Positions 34,241-42,429 of a stretch of 64,000 nt of DNA are shown piece after piece (position 1 is the first letter of the stretch; every line of letters begins with the position of its first letter). Made by a program: the position numbers and the translations under genes. Under the pieces are notes generated by a model. That model ran no database searches. It was not told the DNA's origin and saw only the letters and a list, made by a program, of their open reading frames with translations. Origin of the DNA: JBBQYD01 sp942493075 (GTDB lineage Bacteria > Verrucomicrobiota > Verrucomicrobiia > Limisphaerales > UBA8199); the NCBI GenBank assembly GCA_942493075.1, contig OW818681.1:2480001-2544000 (forward strand). The letters are read 5' to 3'.

Positions 34241-35803
34241 ATGATAAGCGATGACATGGCGTTGGTTCAGGATTATGCCCAGAGCAATTCAGAACGGGCG
34301 TTTGCAACGCTGGTATCGCGGCACGTGAACCTGGTGTATTCGGTTGCGCTGCGCCAAGTCGGCAACCCGCATTTGGCTGAAGAGATCACCCAGGGCGTCT
34401 TTGTTCTTCTTGCACGGAAAGCTAAATCGCTGAGCTCCGAAACAGTTCTGTCCGGCTGGCTTTGCCGCGCGGCCCGAAACATCGCAGCGGATACACGCAA
34501 AATGCAATGCCGACGTCAATCGCGTGAGCAGGAGTCACACATGCAAACTTCCTTGGACGTACCGGAGTCGGATCTTTGGCTCGAAATAGCGCCGATGCTG
34601 GATGAGGCGCTGGGCTGTCTGGGGCAAATGGAGCATGACGCCGTTGTGCTTCGTTTCTTTGACGGCATGGAGCTCAAACAGGTCGGTGCCGCGATGGGAA
34701 CAACGGAAGATGCGGCACGGATGCGGGTCAATCGCGGTATAGAGAAACTTCGAGACTTTTTTACCAGAAGGGGAGTTACCCTATCGACAACTGCCATCGT
34801 CAGCGCCGTTGCGGCAAATGGCGTCCAAGCTGCGCCGACCGGATTGGCGGCTTCAATAACGGCTGCTGCCTTGTGTGGAACAACCATCACCACGACGGCA
34901 GTCATCGCCAGTACGAAAAGCATAGCCATGACTACATTCCAAAAAACTGTTCTAGCCACCACCCTCGCCATGCTCGCCGGGGCCGGTTTCTACGAAGCCC
35001 GCCAAGCGGTAATCGCCCGAGGCGAAGTCCAAGCACTCCTGCAAAGACAGGCACCGTTGACTGAACAAGTCCAGCGATTGCAAGGTGAGAGGGACGAAAT
35101 GAGCCGTCAACTCGCTTCGCTGCGCGACGAGAACGAGAGATTGAACCGCGACACGGGCGAATTGCTCAGACTGCGGGGTGAGGTAGGGCGCTTGCGTGAC
35201 GAATCACGGCAGCTTGCTCAAGGAAAGACGGGAGATTTGAATGATCCAACCGCGATTGCGGCGCAAGCTTGGGTCAATCGAGTAAAAGTTCTCAGGGAAC
35301 GGTTTGACCAGTGGTCGGGCAAAAAGACCCTGGAACTGCAATTGCTTAATGAGCAGGATTGGTTAAATGAAGCCGCAAAAGATGAGCTTGATAGCGACGC
35401 AGCTTGCCGCGAGGCGATGGGGCGCTTGAGATGGACCGCAAAAAGCCGGTTTGCCTCTGCAGTCAAGGACGCCTTGGAGCAATTTGCTAAGGCGAACAAT
35501 GAGCAACTTCCGACGGATCCTTCTCAGTTAATGCCATTGCTGGACCGTCCTGCGGATTCAATATTGGAGGGCTATGAAATAGCAAAGCCCGGTTCCGTGC
35601 ATCCCCCTCAACCCAATTCACCAGAAAGCGTGAAGGCAGAAACCTGGGCGCTGGTTGAGAAAGGGAGTTTTACTTCCGACGGGACGCCCATTAGCGATGG
35701 AAGTCATCTCTCAGATCCAGATCACGACATGTCTATCGTCATCTATCGAGGCGGGTTCTACGGCTATGGAACTCTCAAACAGGCAAAAGCCGTTGGAAAA
35801 TGA
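34241..35803 (+). CDS. ECF-type sigma-70 factor with transmembrane and coiled-coil C-terminal extension
   Basis: This 520-aa protein has region 2 at ~15-90 (AFATLVSRHVNLVYSVALRQ, AEEITQGVFVLLARK) and region 4 at ~118-175 (LGQMEHDAVVLRFFDGMEL, MGTTEDAARMRVNRGIEKL). Unlike ordinary ECF factors (~190 aa) it continues for ~340 residues: an Ala/Thr-rich stretch, one hydrophobic helix at ~235-253 (TVLATTLAMLAGAGFYEA), a heptad-rich coiled coil at ~258-327, and a C-terminal region of unknown fold. Such tails are common in Verrucomicrobia and Planctomycetes and may tether the factor to the membrane or act as a built-in anti-sigma; both are inference. No separate anti-sigma gene is adjacent. Confidence 0.87.
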   Translation: MISDDMALVQDYAQSNSERAFATLVSRHVNLVYSVALRQVGNPHLAEEITQGVFVLLARKAKSLSSETVLSGWLCRAARNIAADTRKMQCRRQSREQESHMQTSLDVPESDLWLEIAPMLDEALGCLGQMEHDAVVLRFFDGMELKQVGAAMGTTEDAARMRVNRGIEKLRDFFTRRGVTLSTTAIVSAVAANGVQAAPTGLAASITAAALCGTTITTTAVIASTKSIAMTTFQKTVLATTLAMLAGAGFYEARQAVIARGEVQALLQRQAPLTEQVQRLQGERDEMSRQLASLRDENERLNRDTGELLRLRGEVGRLRDESRQLAQGKTGDLNDPTAIAAQAWVNRVKVLRERFDQWSGKKTLELQLLNEQDWLNEAAKDELDSDAACREAMGRLRWTAKSRFASAVKDALEQFAKANNEQLPTDPSQLMPLLDRPADSILEGYEIAKPGSVHPPQPNSPESVKAETWALVEKGSFTSDGTPISDGSHLSDPDHDMSIVIYRGGFYGYGTLKQAKAVGK

Positions 35804-36400
35804 ACAGGCAGGAACGGTGAAAATGGATGGGCCGCGCATGCTGGCGCCAACGTTGCGCTTCAGTATTGAGGGTAGCAACAAGCCCTTTCCATGGAACCGG
35901 CCTCCGGTTTCATGGCCACGAGGCGATTCCTTTTAGGAATTGGAGGCTACCAATGATCTGCCTGTTCTTGGAGGCTGGCGCGGAGAAGGCGCAACCTTGC
36001 ACGGTGCAATCCGAAGGAATGCGAGCTATAAGCCCGGGTTGCGCGAGGAACGAGCGCCACCCCGGGTGGAGAGGCAGACCGTCACGCCCCCGCAGGGGTC
36101 GAAGAAGTCCTCTTCAAGACATTCACAGCGGATGTCTGGTCAAATGCCGAATCGTGTCCCACGCAAGTATCCAGATGCCTTGTGTCCCCGTTATCCAGGC
36201 TCATCATCTGCGTGGATCTGAATCATCTGTGGAGGCTTCCCCTGAATCTATCCGCAGATGGCACAGATGGGCGAAGATGGGGCGATGCGCCGGCGGCACC
36301 TATCCTTCGGGGTCGAGGTGACGCTTGTTGGGAGCTTCTAAATTGGTACTCAGATTGTAATTGGCGGCGCAGGGGGATTTCACCAAATTTTAAGCGCACT
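35804..36400. other. 597-base gap with REP-like repeats; no gene seen
   Basis: Short plus-strand open frames here (for example 35827-36321) have low-complexity Arg/Pro/Ser-rich translations, as expected of GC-rich non-coding DNA. The gap holds the hairpin at 36035-36071 and a small CCCC-CGCA-GGGG palindrome just after it. An upstream in-frame extension of the next gene (from 36182) is not protein-like and was not used. Confidence 0.55.
36035..36071. repeat. REP-like hairpin with GCGCGAGGAACGAG core
   Basis: CCCGGGTTGCGC, then GAGGAACGA, then GCGCCACCCCGGG can fold into an imperfect ~12-bp hairpin. The core GCGCGAGGAACGAG followed by GCCACCCC is also found at 47357-47380, where it is flanked by the same GGTGG/CCACC arms. 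Two copies in distant gaps indicate a dispersed repeat family. Confidence 0.6.
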
Positions 36401-37459
36401 ATGAGAATAAGGTCTTGGCACATCTTGGTTGTCCTTGGTGGTCTCATCGTTTCCGTGTTTGTGGTTCTCTCGTTGGCAATGTTCGTTGGCTCCAGGCCAT
36501 TTCGAGCAATCATTCCGAATCCCAATGGGTATGACGATCTGCTCCAGGCCGGTCAGTTGGTAACCGGGGACTTTGACGATGCTCCGGATCTTGATCGAGG
36601 GAGTCTCAATGCCCTGGTTGCCACGAATGCTGAAGCACTGCGGTTGCTCCGGGTGGGGCTCAGCCGCGATTGCTCTGTTCCCACCGAGACCCAGATTGCC
36701 AACTTTGCGAACATCAGCCGCGATCTGATCGGCCTGAAATCGCTCGCGAAGGCGCTGTCGGCGGAGGGACGATTGGCAGAGATGGACAATCGTCTCCCAG
36801 ATGCAGCGCGGAGCTATGTGGACTCCATGCGTTTGGGAAGCACCATGAATCATGGCGGGCTCATGATGAACCGCCTCGTGGGGATCGCCTGCCAAGGCAT
36901 GGGAGATCACCGCCTGGTAAAGCTCATCCCCAAACTCAATTGCGACGATCTGCGGCCCTTGGTCCATGCCCTGGAAAAGGTTGACCAAACCACCGTCTCA
37001 TGGAAAGAGGTGCTGCATAACGAAAATCTATTCGTCCGTGCGCAAATTGGAAGCTTCCCGAACCCTTTCAAATATGCATCCGGTGTGTTGCAGGCACGAC
37101 ACATGCGTAAAGCCTCGGCGGAACGTCACGGGTTAGCCGCAGCGCATTTGCGATTGCTCGTCGTTGAACTCGCGTTGCGCGCTCACAGGTGTGACGAGGG
37201 GAAGGGCCCCCTCAGCCTCACACAACTTGTGCCCAAGTATCTGGAATCTGTCCCGATGGACCCTTTCAGCGGTAAACCAATGGTTTATCAGCCAACCGGC
37301 ACGAACTGGATACTCTATAGCATTGGACCAGACCGCACGGATGATGGCGGCAAACCGGTGGGCAAAATCATTTCGGGAGACTACATGATTGCATTTGGGA
37401 TCAGTCAATCAAGCCGAGGGAAGCACAATGGTGACTTACTGTATGATTCCGAGTGGTAA
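36401..37459 (+). CDS. Membrane-anchored protein of unknown function, paralogue of the 1423-2850 gene product
   Basis: This is a 352-aa protein from the ATG at 36401, where a normal signal-anchor begins (MRIRSWHILVVLGGLIVSVF). An open frame extends upstream to 36182 but its translation is not protein-like, and no ribosome binding site supports it. A single membrane segment (residues ~6-28) is followed by a mostly helical region. The C-terminal tail LVPKYLESVPMDPFSGKPM then ILYSIGPDRTDDGG closely parallels the tail at 1423-2850. The shared DPF.G ... YS.G.D..DD layout resembles pseudopilin C-termini. Role unknown; the two genes lie 35 kb apart and on opposite strands. Confidence 0.78.
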   Translation: MRIRSWHILVVLGGLIVSVFVVLSLAMFVGSRPFRAIIPNPNGYDDLLQAGQLVTGDFDDAPDLDRGSLNALVATNAEALRLLRVGLSRDCSVPTETQIANFANISRDLIGLKSLAKALSAEGRLAEMDNRLPDAARSYVDSMRLGSTMNHGGLMMNRLVGIACQGMGDHRLVKLIPKLNCDDLRPLVHALEKVDQTTVSWKEVLHNENLFVRAQIGSFPNPFKYASGVLQARHMRKASAERHGLAAAHLRLLVVELALRAHRCDEGKGPLSLTQLVPKYLESVPMDPFSGKPMVYQPTGTNWILYSIGPDRTDDGGKPVGKIISGDYMIAFGISQSSRGKHNGDLLYDSEW

Positions 37460-37468
37460 ACCGATTTG

Positions 37469-37485
37469 CAATCCCAACGGGATTG
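37469..37485. repeat. Short perfect hairpin, REP-like
   Basis: CAATCCC-AAC-GGGATTG is a perfect 7-bp stem with a 3-base loop, 10 bases after the stop of the preceding gene. A related CAACACC-GTT-GGTG motif follows at 37501. No T-run follows, so REP-type or transcript-stabilising function is as likely as termination. Confidence 0.5.
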
Positions 37486-37543
37486 AGCCCCAGAGCCCAG
37501 CAACACCGTTGGTGATGGGGAAATCATGGTCCAGGCGATTCGG

Positions 37544-37730
37544 AGTTGGTTTTACGCCGCAGCAAGAGGGGCGTTCTCACGAAAAAGCTGAAGAGGACTT
37601 CAGCACTCCAAGACGCAAGCGACCTAGTCGGCTTGGGTTCAACTCCGTGGTTACCCCAGTTAGCTCCGGTTAGCTTGGGACTTTGGTTCCGTGCGAATCC
37701 CCGGCTACGTTGGAGAATTTGTCCTTCGAA
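37544..37730 (+). repeat. 187-bp direct repeat, copy 2
   Basis: This is the second copy of the repeat at 34001-34187, in the same orientation. It ends exactly one base before the ankyrin gene's stop codon (TAA on the minus strand at 37731-37733). It fills most of the gap between that gene and the convergent membrane-protein gene. Hairpin 1 is at 37587-37604 and hairpin 2 at 37608-37636, both unchanged from copy 1. Confidence 0.85.
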
Positions 37731-39662
37731 TTAGGTGCTCACGAACGCAACGTCATCAAAGGCTTCTTTTCCGAAGCCAGTAAACTCCAGGTCGACTTTT
37801 CGGCCTTCCTCGGCTTCCAACCCGAAAGCGGCGACGACGAATCTCTCCTGTTCGGCCAACGCAACGAGTCGTTCAGTGCTCGAGGGCTCGTCCTTGCTGG
37901 TCTTCGCCAACTGTCTCCTGACCCAAGACGGAGCATCATTACCTGTCGCCTCAACTATCTCCTGCAAAGACTCTCGGTCCCACCCCTTATCTTCCGTTAT
38001 CTTGCCATCGGGTTCGATCCGAACAATGGAAGCAGCATCCGAGGTGTCACTATATTCGATAATCAGCACGGAAGCGTCACATGCTTTGGCGAACGCAGCA
38101 TCGGTTTTCTCCGTCTCTTTCGAACCCTTAAACCTCAACCGCGGTGGGGTGATCTGGAGGACGTTACACCAATTCATTCCTTTGGGCCTGATAACCGCAT
38201 ATGCCTGTTTGCCTGGGCTGACTGATAGCCCGTAGGCGTTGGAATGCGTTTTGCCCCCTATCATAGTCGCAATTCCTGCCGCTACCGAAGCAACTGTGCC
38301 CTTGACCAGTATCTCGCTGAAATCGTTCCAGCTCTTGACTCCGGGCGTCAGTGGTTCGGCCAATTCCCTCACCGGATTCCGTGCACCAAGTGATTTCAAA
38401 TAATCCCGCACTTTATCGTTTCCGTCAGCGGCTGAATATGCATTTTGAATATAGTCACCGACTTGAACGATGGTGTGCAGGCTTGCTCCAGCAGCCAAAA
38501 GTAGCCTGACAACTGCTAAGTTCCCACACCGAGCGGCGCTGATTAACGGTGTATCGCTGCCGTCTGCTTTGTTCGGGTCAGCGCCCGCCTGTAGCAACGC
38601 TCTCACAAACTTTGGTGCATTTGCCGCTTTGAAACCAGCAGCCCAAGTCAAAGCAGTGGACGGTGCCGGAGGAGGAGTCAGCCGGTTTACATCAGCACCA
38701 CTTCTGATCGCGTCGCAAAAGGCCTTGATGTCTCTCTCTTTGAGTGCTCTAAATAGTTCATGGGTCACGCCGCTCCCCTTGGCTCCCGCATCGCGAAGCA
38801 GGTTAACGATTGCCGCGACAGGCTCCTTGTCACAACGGAGGTAATCAAAGGTGTAGTGGTCAATTACGTCATTTCCGGAGTAATCAACCAGTTTTGCATC
38901 CGCTCCTGCCTCCAGAAGCGCCTTCACTACCGCAACGGAATTCACAGGGGATAGCGGCTCTCCCGACAGCAAAGTGGCCTCTCCACTTTCCAGGGCCTGT
39001 TGCGTAACCAGCGCGTGGTCGTTCCCAACTTCAATGCTTTCCAAGCTCGACGCGAGAACCATCAACGGAGTGCGACCCAACCCATCCCGGGCATTCACAT
39101 CCGCACCACATTCAATCAGCGTCCGGATCAAACCCGGTTTTCCATTGCCAACCAATGCGTGCAACGGAGTTATGCAGCCGTCTGCCGTATCATGTCTTGC
39201 TTTCACGTCACCTCCGTGGGCCACGAGCAATTTCAGCAACGTTGATCCGTTTGACGAAACAGAGGCAAGTCGGAACAGTTCGATAGTTATTGGTGGCCTT
39301 ACTTCATCCAACACCAACGCGAGCACCTCGGCATTCCCGGACGTGCAGGCATTTTCTACGACAAAACGCACAGCCTTTTCAGATGCTTGTTTAAGATGAA
39401 GCAAGCGCTTTATTACTCGGAGCTGGCGATGCGCGGCGGCAACGGCGATGGGGGTATCACCGGGAAAAGTATTCCGTTTTTCGGCCACGGCTCCTGCCTC
39501 AAAAAGGGCCTCCAACACCATATCCGCGCCAATGACACACGCGTGAAGCAAGGGTGGCCCGACACCGGGAAGCTTACGGTTGATATCTTTTATCCCCTTG
39601 AGCGCTTGGCGTACGTCATCAGGGTTATTGGCCTCTATCGCCGTTTTGAGAGTTTTTGACAT
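37731..39662 (-). CDS. Ankyrin-repeat protein with an unassigned C-terminal domain
   Basis: This is a 643-aa protein without a signal peptide. Residues ~1-420 are ankyrin repeats in two blocks. Clear repeat cores include GPPLLHACVIGADMVLEALF, TPLHALVGNGKPGLIRTLIE, GLGRTPLMVLA and DTPLISAARCGNLAVVRLLL. A hydrophobic stretch at ~447-462 (TVASVAAGIATMIGG) precedes an unassigned C-terminal region (~465-640) rich in short beta-strand patterns (YGLSVSPGKQAYAVIRP, VVAAFGLEAEE). Ankyrin arrays bind proteins; partner and function cannot be read from sequence. Its stop codon abuts the second 187-bp repeat. Confidence 0.85.
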   Translation of the reverse strand: MSKTLKTAIEANNPDDVRQALKGIKDINRKLPGVGPPLLHACVIGADMVLEALFEAGAVAEKRNTFPGDTPIAVAAAHRQLRVIKRLLHLKQASEKAVRFVVENACTSGNAEVLALVLDEVRPPITIELFRLASVSSNGSTLLKLLVAHGGDVKARHDTADGCITPLHALVGNGKPGLIRTLIECGADVNARDGLGRTPLMVLASSLESIEVGNDHALVTQQALESGEATLLSGEPLSPVNSVAVVKALLEAGADAKLVDYSGNDVIDHYTFDYLRCDKEPVAAIVNLLRDAGAKGSGVTHELFRALKERDIKAFCDAIRSGADVNRLTPPPAPSTALTWAAGFKAANAPKFVRALLQAGADPNKADGSDTPLISAARCGNLAVVRLLLAAGASLHTIVQVGDYIQNAYSAADGNDKVRDYLKSLGARNPVRELAEPLTPGVKSWNDFSEILVKGTVASVAAGIATMIGGKTHSNAYGLSVSPGKQAYAVIRPKGMNWCNVLQITPPRLRFKGSKETEKTDAAFAKACDASVLIIEYSDTSDAASIVRIEPDGKITEDKGWDRESLQEIVEATGNDAPSWVRRQLAKTSKDEPSSTERLVALAEQERFVVAAFGLEAEEGRKVDLEFTGFGKEAFDDVAFVST

Positions 39663-39852
39663 GCGACTAGTTTCAGGTTGCGAATTGAATCCTTAACCGA
39701 CGTTTTTTTTCCGCTGAGCTTACCTGTAATCTAAACGGCTGAAATCGCAAAACGTTTCCATCGAAAAGTCTCTCAGCGACAGCCTCCGTGTTCATCCCAG
39801 TAATACGGTGCGCGGTGGCCGACAGGAAAACGATACGCGTCGGGAGAGCGCG

Positions 39853-39865
39853 GGCGCGAAGCGCC
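39853..39865. repeat. Short hairpin GGCGC-GAA-GCGCC
   Basis: A perfect 5-bp GC stem in the gap between the ankyrin and ABC permease genes, 20 bases from a second palindrome at 39885. It belongs to the scattered REP-like set in this window. Confidence 0.4.
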
Positions 39866-39884
39866 GCTTTCCACTCGAGGTGGG

Positions 39885-39901
39885 CAACACCGTTGGTGTT
39901 G
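39885..39901. repeat. Short perfect hairpin CAACACC-GTT-GGTGTTG
   Basis: A perfect 7-bp stem with a 3-base loop, just downstream of the ABC permease gene's stop on the minus strand. A near copy (CAACACCGTTGGTGATG) starts at 37501. Possibly a transcript end or REP unit. Confidence 0.5.
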
Positions 39902-39930
39902 GGACCTGTTAGGTCCGGATTCAGGGTTCG

Positions 39931-42429
39931 TCAGTTTGCCGCCTGATTCTGATCAAAGATGCTTCCAAGATAATTCGGTTGTCTGGATGGTCTCAAGAAT
40001 TGGTGTGGGGCGAAGTGATATCCGTTTGATTCCCACCACCACAGAGTTCCGTCCGCGGCCAATGTAATTACGTCGCAAGGCGTGCTGAGGGCTAACCAAT
40101 CATCGCGCTTGCTGGTTTTATCCCAAGGCATGTCAATAAGCTTGCGGGGTCCGCGCGTTAAGGTATTCCGTGTGCGAAGCTTCCACAGCGTGCCGTCCCT
40201 TTTAAGAGCCCGCAGAGAGTTCTCATCGGCATTGATGGCAGCCCAGTTGGCCTCTGATCCCATTTGCTCCAGCGCCAACGGGAAGGAATCGGAACCATAC
40301 AACTTGCGGTTTTGGTTCAGTTCCACGATGTACGTTCTGACTCCGTAACGGCTGGAGAAGGCGGATCGGAAATCGACCAGTTGTTTCCAGCCTTTCGGAT
40401 GGGAAAGAGGATAGGGCTCCATGAGAGCTGCAACCGAAGAGGAATCTCGCTGCTTCGTGTTTGGTGCGCGCATCATCCACGCTTTGCCTGCCGAGTCGAA
40501 AGCGAGGAGAGGACTCGTTTCCTCAACTCGCGTCCATGTGTTAGTGACGCCTATCTGGCGTGGTTGGAAATCCTCGCTCCGCAGGAACCCATTGGTAGTC
40601 TCCCAAAACCACAGGGTGTGATCTTGTTTCAGCAGGGCTATCGACGTTGACGCGCCCGCAATTTGAGTCCAATTAGTCTCCGTGCCATATTGATGCAGGT
40701 TTCTCCAAAACATAGACTCTCCTTTAGCCGGCCTTTCTTGAGCAGCCAGCCAAAGGGTGCCATCCTTGGCGAGCGCAGCGACATGGTTGAAGCCCAGGAG
40801 AGCAACATCCACCCAGTTTGAGCCTGGTGCAAAAGCACCGGCACATTGTCTGCTCATCTTAGGTTTGAACAAAACAGGCTCTCTATTCTTTTGTGGTTTG
40901 CCAATCCAAAGACGTCCATCGGGTAAAAGCACCGTCAGGCCGCTGTAGGACGATTTCATAACAATCTCTCCTGGTTGAGACCCGAGCATTGGTTTTCCGG
41001 GAGCAGGTTCAAGCGTAAAGGCCAGTTCCCAGGCCCGTTGATACACCAGGACGCTCAGGGTCGGTATGGCGAGCAGGACTACGAACCAGACTCCCAGGTT
41101 GCGCGGCCATAGCCGGGCATTGTCCGCGAGTCGAAAATTGGAAATTGTCTGCCAAAGAGCCGTCAGAACAGCCATGGGCAATCCAATAATCAGAAACACC
41201 GCTGGGTGCCATAGGTCCCGTCCCTCCGAGGTACCACCAACGGAAAGGGAGGTGAAATAGACAATGGTCAGAGGGATGATGACCAGGGCGGCAGCCATCG
41301 CCTGAACGATGTTCCTAGCAAGGCTGGAAGCGTAAAAACTGGCAAAGGTACCACAGGTAAAAACGAGCCAGATTTCCTGAAATTCTTTCGGCTTAAAAGT
41401 GAAGATCTCTCCCGGAGCGAGACTTTCTGTGAACCATCTAAGGAGACTGCTTACGGTGCCACCGATAAACAATGTGACCGCGAGTTTCAGGAAAAATTGC
41501 ACGCGGGCTGAAACTGGCAACGTGAGTTGGCCGCCATGCGTCCCAAGGTTCCGCTCTTCAGAAATGCTCACTGCTCCAGCCAAAAGCGGCACCATGATCC
41601 AGATGGCATGAGCCCTTTCCAACGTGTTGCGAAATCCAGAATAGCTGTTCCAGTTGCGCGTGAGATGTCGAACCCAGAGCGCCAGCATATGCAAAAAAAC
41701 GAACACAATCATTAGCATCAGCGTCGGTTGCTGCAGGCGCAGTTCCTTGGCTAGAAGAGCAGTCAGCGGGCGGTAGGTTCGGGTTCGATCGTTCGCGCCG
41801 GTTTTGAAGGAGAGAAAGGCAGGGGCTGCAACAAGGCCGCTTGCCCAGCCGGTTTCCTGGGCTTTGAAGAACAAGCTGCGAGCCCATTTGTAACCAGCCA
41901 CCGAGTATATTACCAAAGCCGGATAAAAGATGAAGCCTCCGTGCGGGATCGCAGTTGTTATGATGAACAGCAGAGCGGGGGGCACCAGCGCTACCCAAAA
42001 GGCCCCCACCATTTGACGGACCAAAAGGCTGCTCCACAGCCCGCTGCTAAGCGCGATCAGGGCAGTTAGTGCCGCCGCCATTACTGACTCAGCCATGCCT
42101 GAGACGGGCGCGAAGAGCCACATGCAAAAGGCCCAAACAAGCAAGGTAGTCGCCGCCGCGATTGCCAGAACCCTTGTTTTGACTCTCCAGATGACACTGC
42201 GCTCGACCGGTTGCGTCAGTGTCACTGAGAACGTGTGCAGACTGAACTCCCGGCCAAAACTTGTTAAGGCCATGAACATCAGCCCCAGGGCGAGTGCAAA
42301 GGCGGGCGCCAATCCAAGCTCCCGTGCCGGGATATCCTGGAACACCAGGAAAGGCACTGTTGCCAGCGCCATCGCAGCAGCCCATGCCGGTGCCAGCAAA
42401 CGGATTTCTTTCTGAATGAGCGCTTTCAT
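39931..42429 (-). CDS. ABC-2 type permease fused to an RCC1-like beta-propeller
   Basis: This 832-aa protein begins MKALIQKEIRLLAPAWAAAM and has about twelve hydrophobic helices through residue ~480, in two ABC-2-like halves (each beginning with a KE(I/L)RLL/LQ element). This fits the permease of an ABC exporter. Residues ~495-830 are then soluble and repetitive: VLLPDGRLWIGK, HVAALAKDGTLWL, SIALLKQDHTLWFW, SLRALKRDGTLWKL and VITLAADGTLWWW. These match RCC1/BNR-type propeller blades. A permease carrying an attached propeller is unusual. It overlaps the ATPase gene by 4 bases, so translation is coupled. Cargo unknown; the propeller may be extracytoplasmic and sense or bind a ligand. Confidence 0.85.
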   Translation of the reverse strand: MKALIQKEIRLLAPAWAAAMALATVPFLVFQDIPARELGLAPAFALALGLMFMALTSFGREFSLHTFSVTLTQPVERSVIWRVKTRVLAIAAATTLLVWAFCMWLFAPVSGMAESVMAAALTALIALSSGLWSSLLVRQMVGAFWVALVPPALLFIITTAIPHGGFIFYPALVIYSVAGYKWARSLFFKAQETGWASGLVAAPAFLSFKTGANDRTRTYRPLTALLAKELRLQQPTLMLMIVFVFLHMLALWVRHLTRNWNSYSGFRNTLERAHAIWIMVPLLAGAVSISEERNLGTHGGQLTLPVSARVQFFLKLAVTLFIGGTVSSLLRWFTESLAPGEIFTFKPKEFQEIWLVFTCGTFASFYASSLARNIVQAMAAALVIIPLTIVYFTSLSVGGTSEGRDLWHPAVFLIIGLPMAVLTALWQTISNFRLADNARLWPRNLGVWFVVLLAIPTLSVLVYQRAWELAFTLEPAPGKPMLGSQPGEIVMKSSYSGLTVLLPDGRLWIGKPQKNREPVLFKPKMSRQCAGAFAPGSNWVDVALLGFNHVAALAKDGTLWLAAQERPAKGESMFWRNLHQYGTETNWTQIAGASTSIALLKQDHTLWFWETTNGFLRSEDFQPRQIGVTNTWTRVEETSPLLAFDSAGKAWMMRAPNTKQRDSSSVAALMEPYPLSHPKGWKQLVDFRSAFSSRYGVRTYIVELNQNRKLYGSDSFPLALEQMGSEANWAAINADENSLRALKRDGTLWKLRTRNTLTRGPRKLIDMPWDKTSKRDDWLALSTPCDVITLAADGTLWWWESNGYHFAPHQFLRPSRQPNYLGSIFDQNQAAN

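Noticed and set aside
35827..36321. 164-aa plus-strand open frame
   Set aside because: Low-complexity Arg/Pro/Ser translation running through REP-like repeats; no homology recognised.
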